A DNA stretch of 64,000 nucleotides from Struthio camelus (Eukaryota > Chordata > Aves > Struthioniformes > Struthionidae): NCBI RefSeq assembly GCF_040807025.1, contig NC_090942.1, positions 38,580,911 to 38,644,910 on the forward strand, in the 5' to 3' direction. How positions within the stretch are numbered: position 1 is the first letter of the stretch; every line of letters begins with the position of its first letter. Positions 59,951 through 64,000 of the stretch are shown piece by piece. The translations under genes were made by a program, and so were the position numbers. The notes under the pieces were generated by a model. It did not search any database, was not told the origin of the DNA, and saw only the letters and a list, made by a program, of their open reading frames with translations.

Positions 59951-60071
59951 ATGGCAATAAGAAACAATTTTAGCAAAACCATGAGAAGGATAGCACGGTT
60001 TTTTTACTGGTTTCCTAAATCATGGAGCAGCTCAAGAAGGAGGACAGTAAAACTTCTCTGGAAGTCTGCTG
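59951..60071 (+). CDS. Candidate alternative RASSF3 exon encoding a basic peptide
   Basis: The ATG (G at -3, G at +4) opens 40 codons plus one base, ending at a consensus donor gtaagt at 60072. The peptide is strongly basic and aromatic (MRRIARFFYWFPKSW, SSSRRRTVKLLWKSAG). An in-frame TGA lies nine codons upstream. It ends in phase 1, like the C1 exon at 45045. An AG at 59947-59948 after a partly pyrimidine-rich stretch would also make it a 123-nt cassette exon, phase 1 at both ends. It has no similarity that I recognise and may be chance. Confidence 0.25.
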
Positions 60072-63000
60072 GTAAGTCTGTCGCTGTGTTTCTTAAGATG
60101 TTTTTTCCTGCTAAAAGGGGATTCAAAGGAAAAAATAATTCCTTTCCATTATGCTGAGTAACTTTTCCAGTCCAGCATTGTTTAAATTTTTGCATTCTAT
60201 GAGGCTCACTAGACAAAACTGTAAAAATAATTTGGAAACGCAATAGAAAGTTAGGGTTGCTCAGATGAGGAATTCTCTTGCAGCCTTATAATTTATTCAT
60301 ATTAATACTCCTGTTGGTGATACTTGGTGTTCCATTTTTATAGACCTGAGATTAATACCTTGTTTCTCCCTTAAGAATGTACATAGCAGCTCTGATATGA
60401 CTTGGAGACCTACCGGAAAATTATTTGGAATTGCCTTACCTTTTAGTTTAGTTAGAAGGCTATATGCAGTGAGTTGACTGAAGCACTTAACTCGTTGTTC
60501 AGTGAACTTGAACTTAGTGTTCATACAGTCATGAGCAGTTTGGAGGGTGCTGGTGTTTGGCAATGATATACTGCCCTTAATTTCGATTTTACTGGCTGAA
60601 ATGCAGTACCACTCAACTTACCAGTTAGAAAAAGTCATTGCTTCTAAAGACAGTTCAGTATTTTGATCCTTGTGCAGTGCTAGTGGAGAAGCGTTTGCAT
60701 CCCTCTAATTAAAATTTTCATTAACGTCCTTGAAGCTGAAAGACTGCCCTATGCCTTTAGAAGTGTCTATTAAGATCAGGGTTGAGGCATATTCCAGGGA
60801 GTTTGGAGAAGTATGACCTCCCCATGGCTTAAGAAGCTGAGTTCATCTTGTTATTCTTCAAAGACTGCTTGTAGAAGACGGTACTGCTCTTGACAAGGAC
60901 TGTTTTAATGAAATGATGAACTTGTTAATTCTGCAAATATTACAACATTAATACCAAATCAGTTTGTGTAGAGTAGGATTTGGGTCAGTTTGCAGCTGAG
61001 CTATTTAGTGTTGTACTCCAAATGACAGACTTGTGAATCTGAAATAAGAAGGACAAGTTGGTCTGTTTGAAATCTATCATAGAAACATTGTTTTGCCACA
61101 TGCCTAAATGACTTCTTCCTGTGTGAAGTTCACAGCTTTCAAATATCCAGAGGGAAACAGTTCACTGGAATTCATGACAAAACTCTCCTCGACTAAAACA
61201 ATTCTTTAACCTCTGTTTTCTTTTGTGATTGAAAGTATGTAACAAAATATGGGTTAACTCTAGTCCTCATGGCACATCAAATCATTCATGTGTCTCTTTT
61301 GTTGTTATTAAAGCATAAATGGCTAAAAATTATCAATTTTGTTGAAAGCTCTAATTACTGACTTAGTCATACGTGAAAATGCTTGTATTTTCCAGTTATC
61401 TTCTCCCTCAATGCTATAAAAGATTAACTTCATCTATGATTTGTAATAAGAAGTAATGTGAACTCTGAGTCATACTCCTTTAAAATGACACTTTCTGTAG
61501 ATTTTGTTCTCCTACCTGCCACTACGCTTACTGGGTTGAATAAGTTTTCCTTTCTACCCTTATTTTAGTGTATATATGACCATCTCTTTTGAGTTAAAAT
61601 TATGAATAGTATCAGAAGTGCCCTGCACGTCCTTTTCCACCCATAGAATGAGGTGATTGTCACCAAAATTGTGGAAATCCGACATTTTAGCACAAAGTTG
61701 TATCTGAATAGAAACTTAATTACAAAAATTCAACTCAAGCTTGTTATAACTTTATAGAAGCTAGTCTTGTCAAGTGCATTTATAATAAAGTGGAAGCTGA
61801 GGTCCTTACATTCCTGCCACAAAGGAGCTGATACGGTTCCTATTTGGCCTGAGAACTTCTGTTTGGTTTTAACAAAGACAGTATGTGGTGTGAAACGGTA
61901 GCTACGCAGATATCCATGAACATTTCACCTTTACATGAGTGGCCGGAATTTTGCTGGGATTCTTTCACTTTCATTTACTCCCGTTATGAAATTACTCACA
62001 TTTCCTTAACTCTGCAGCATCGCATGTTTGTAACTCTATTAACCCAGTTGGCCTTCCATCCTGTTTCTGAGTGAATTCTCTAGCATATGAGTCTGGTGCA
62101 AGCACTATTGACCATCTACTTACCTTCCTAAACAGAGAGATTCATCCTAGCCTCCAGGATACTAGAGTTTTAAGCTCTTTCTCCCTGTCTCTTTGTCTTT
62201 CTGCTGGTTTTTGCTCCTGTATTGACTCTAACACAATCTCTCCGATTAGGTCAGCCAGGATGAGCCAGCAGAATAATTCTGCATTGCTCGGCTCGTTCCA
62301 CGGTGAGGAACCCAGCTAATAATTAAAGCTTTTGGTATCACCTACTGATGATTTTTAGCCACTTATGCTGTAACAAATAAATTACTCCTTCAAAGACAAA
62401 ACAGCGAAACTTTCATGATTTTGATGTTAGGACAAGTAAAGATTACATGCTGTAATATGCTTCTCATTAGATTTTGAGTGTCCCAGAGAGTCTGCGTCAA
62501 CAGATGGGCACTAGGCCCCTGCACAGTGCCTCAGACTTGTTGCTTGTGTTCTGCTTCCATCCCTCCATGTCTCAGAAATCCTTGTCCTCTCTGTCTGACC
62601 CAGCAACAACATCTGCTGAAGCACAAAATTAGTGTTTATGTATGACAGTGAATTTAGGACTCTTGTAGGTAATTGTAATCAGAAAGCTGCATTTGATAAG
62701 GCTACTTTTACAAGATCTATCAAAGCATAATTCGGTTTCTGTTCCTAAAAGTCCTTAGTTTTCCAGCCTCTACGTGGATGGATACTTTGGGACTTTTGGC
62801 CATGAACAATTGCCTTCCTCTGACATACTCATTTCTAAATAGCACTGTAAATATTGTAGAAGTTAGGCACAGTTTTCTATGTTGGGGGCATAATTCAAAA
62901 AGCTTCTTTTAGGAGGAAAATTCTAGGGTGGTGCTCAGTCACTTCTTGGTACAATTACTTGCTGAAGGAACAAAATAATAGACTTTAGCTGTGGTTCAGA

Positions 63001-63329
63001 ATATACTAAATGTAGCTGCTAATGTTTTAAGAGCATTTAGTTTAGTCAAGGATATGTAACATTTTACAAGACCTCTAACCTGAAGGATGTATTATTTACG
63101 GCTCTGTAAGTTTTATTTCTTTGAATATGTTTAGATTTTTTCCTACAATGTCTTTATAGAATTTGTGCTGACAGGTCATGTGACAACAAGTTTTATCATC
63201 ATAAAGTGCATAATTAGAAGTCAGGGAGAAACGTAAAGGAATTAGAAAAAGTTATCATAAAGGGCCATGATAAGGGTATAGAAAACAATGATCAGAAAAG
63301 ACAAAATAGATATAACTCCTGTGCTCTGT

Positions 63330-63515
63330 TTCATAGCATGTCTGTTTCACAGCAGAAGAGTAAGGGTACATGTGAGAGGTGACAAATTCAAAGCATTTTT
63401 TTTGTTGTTGTTGTTCAACATATAATTAAATTGTAGAACTCATTACCAGAGGATGCTGCTGAGGTCAGGAATGTAACAAGGTTTAAAGAGGATCTGGAAG
63501 GATAAGAATAGTCAA
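63330..63515 (+). repeat. Degraded CR1 3' region
   Basis: 'gagaggtgacaaattcaaag', 'gtagaactcattaccagagg', 'atgctgctgaggtcaggaat' and 'gtttaaagaggatctggaag' follow the amniote CR1 3' phrase (gtggaactcattgccagggg, atgttgtgaaggcc, ...gttcaaaaaggaattaga). An inserted GTT run splits it near 63400. Confidence 0.5.
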
Positions 63516-64000
63516 TATCATGACAGTAAAGCTTACAAGAAAAGCTTTGAAAGAGACAGAAATCTTTTTGTTTCAGTGCTCAAACTAATTTTTAATAATT
63601 AGGGATTAGTCTGAGATAATTTTGTGGTTCAGATCCCACAAGTGGTGTTGCTTCTTGCCGTTTCTTCTGAAACACAGCACTGGCAGAGACAAGCTTATGA
63701 TCTGCGTTGATTTAAACCTCTATGATGTTTTTTAGCCTTATACAGAAGAAAAACAGATTTTAGACCTGTTCATCAAAAAAGCATCCCATTATATCCTGTG
63801 GAAAACATGAAAAGTGTAATGTTTGCAATCATTTTTTACTTTGACTGAAGTGTCCCAGTAGCAAACCCTGCTTGCTTTGAAGCTATTATAAGAAATAAAT
63901 AAAGTAAATTAAGGCAGTATCAGATGGATGATTTTGCATAGCCTTATATTCTCACCAAATCCTACCAACTTAGCCTTATTCTAAGCTCCCAGCTAGTAAG

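Larger units (their letters stand above)
45373..64000 (+). other. RASSF3: Long first intron of RASSF3 (inferred)
   Basis: No exon with Ras-association or SARAH similarity appears down to the end of the window, so this is read as intron 1, continuing beyond the window. It is AT-rich unique sequence with a CORE-SINE at 52675, an old CR1 tail at 63330 and an exon-like ORF at 59951. Short ORFs at 48088, 53485 and 58529 have no recognised similarity. Confidence 0.55.

Overview
This is nuclear DNA from a bird. The introns are large and spliced, there is a CR1 LINE with the avian-type 3' end (31498-32226), several older CR1 and CORE-SINE remnants, and two CpG islands. The gene order XPOT - TBK1 - RASSF3, all on the + strand, is the order of human 12q14. 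I cannot name the species. I found no bacterial, phage, CRISPR or other prokaryote-type system.

Layout. 1-4482 holds the last six coding exons of XPOT (exportin-T, tRNA export), about 142 codons, then a 3' UTR with four AATAAA signals up to 5087. 5.1-11.0 kb is intergenic, with a CR1 tail containing a 24-bp tandem duplication and a cluster of TTTC/GAAA elements upstream of TBK1. 11.0-12.1 kb is the TBK1 CpG-island promoter and its probable noncoding first exon. 15338-39509 carries the complete TBK1 coding sequence in 20 exons. Joined, the exons give 2190 nt, i.e. 729 codons plus stop, the length of human TBK1, with K38, D135, D157 and S172 at the expected numbers. 39.6-44.7 kb is intergenic. 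44.7-45.6 kb is a second CpG island with a coding first exon (45045-45372) ending in the first half of a C1 zinc finger of RASSF1A/RASSF5 type. By synteny and domain this is assigned to RASSF3. From 45373 to the end I read one long RASSF3 intron with ancient repeats and one exon-like ORF (59951-60071).

Functionally the genes are unrelated neighbours: tRNA export, innate-immune/autophagy kinase signalling, and a Ras-association scaffold. The points most worth following are the C1-type first exon at the RASSF3 locus, the second phase-1 exon candidate at 59951, a GC-AG intron before the last TBK1 exon, and the repeated IRF-like elements about 1 kb upstream of TBK1. Nothing here is clearly an undescribed biological system.
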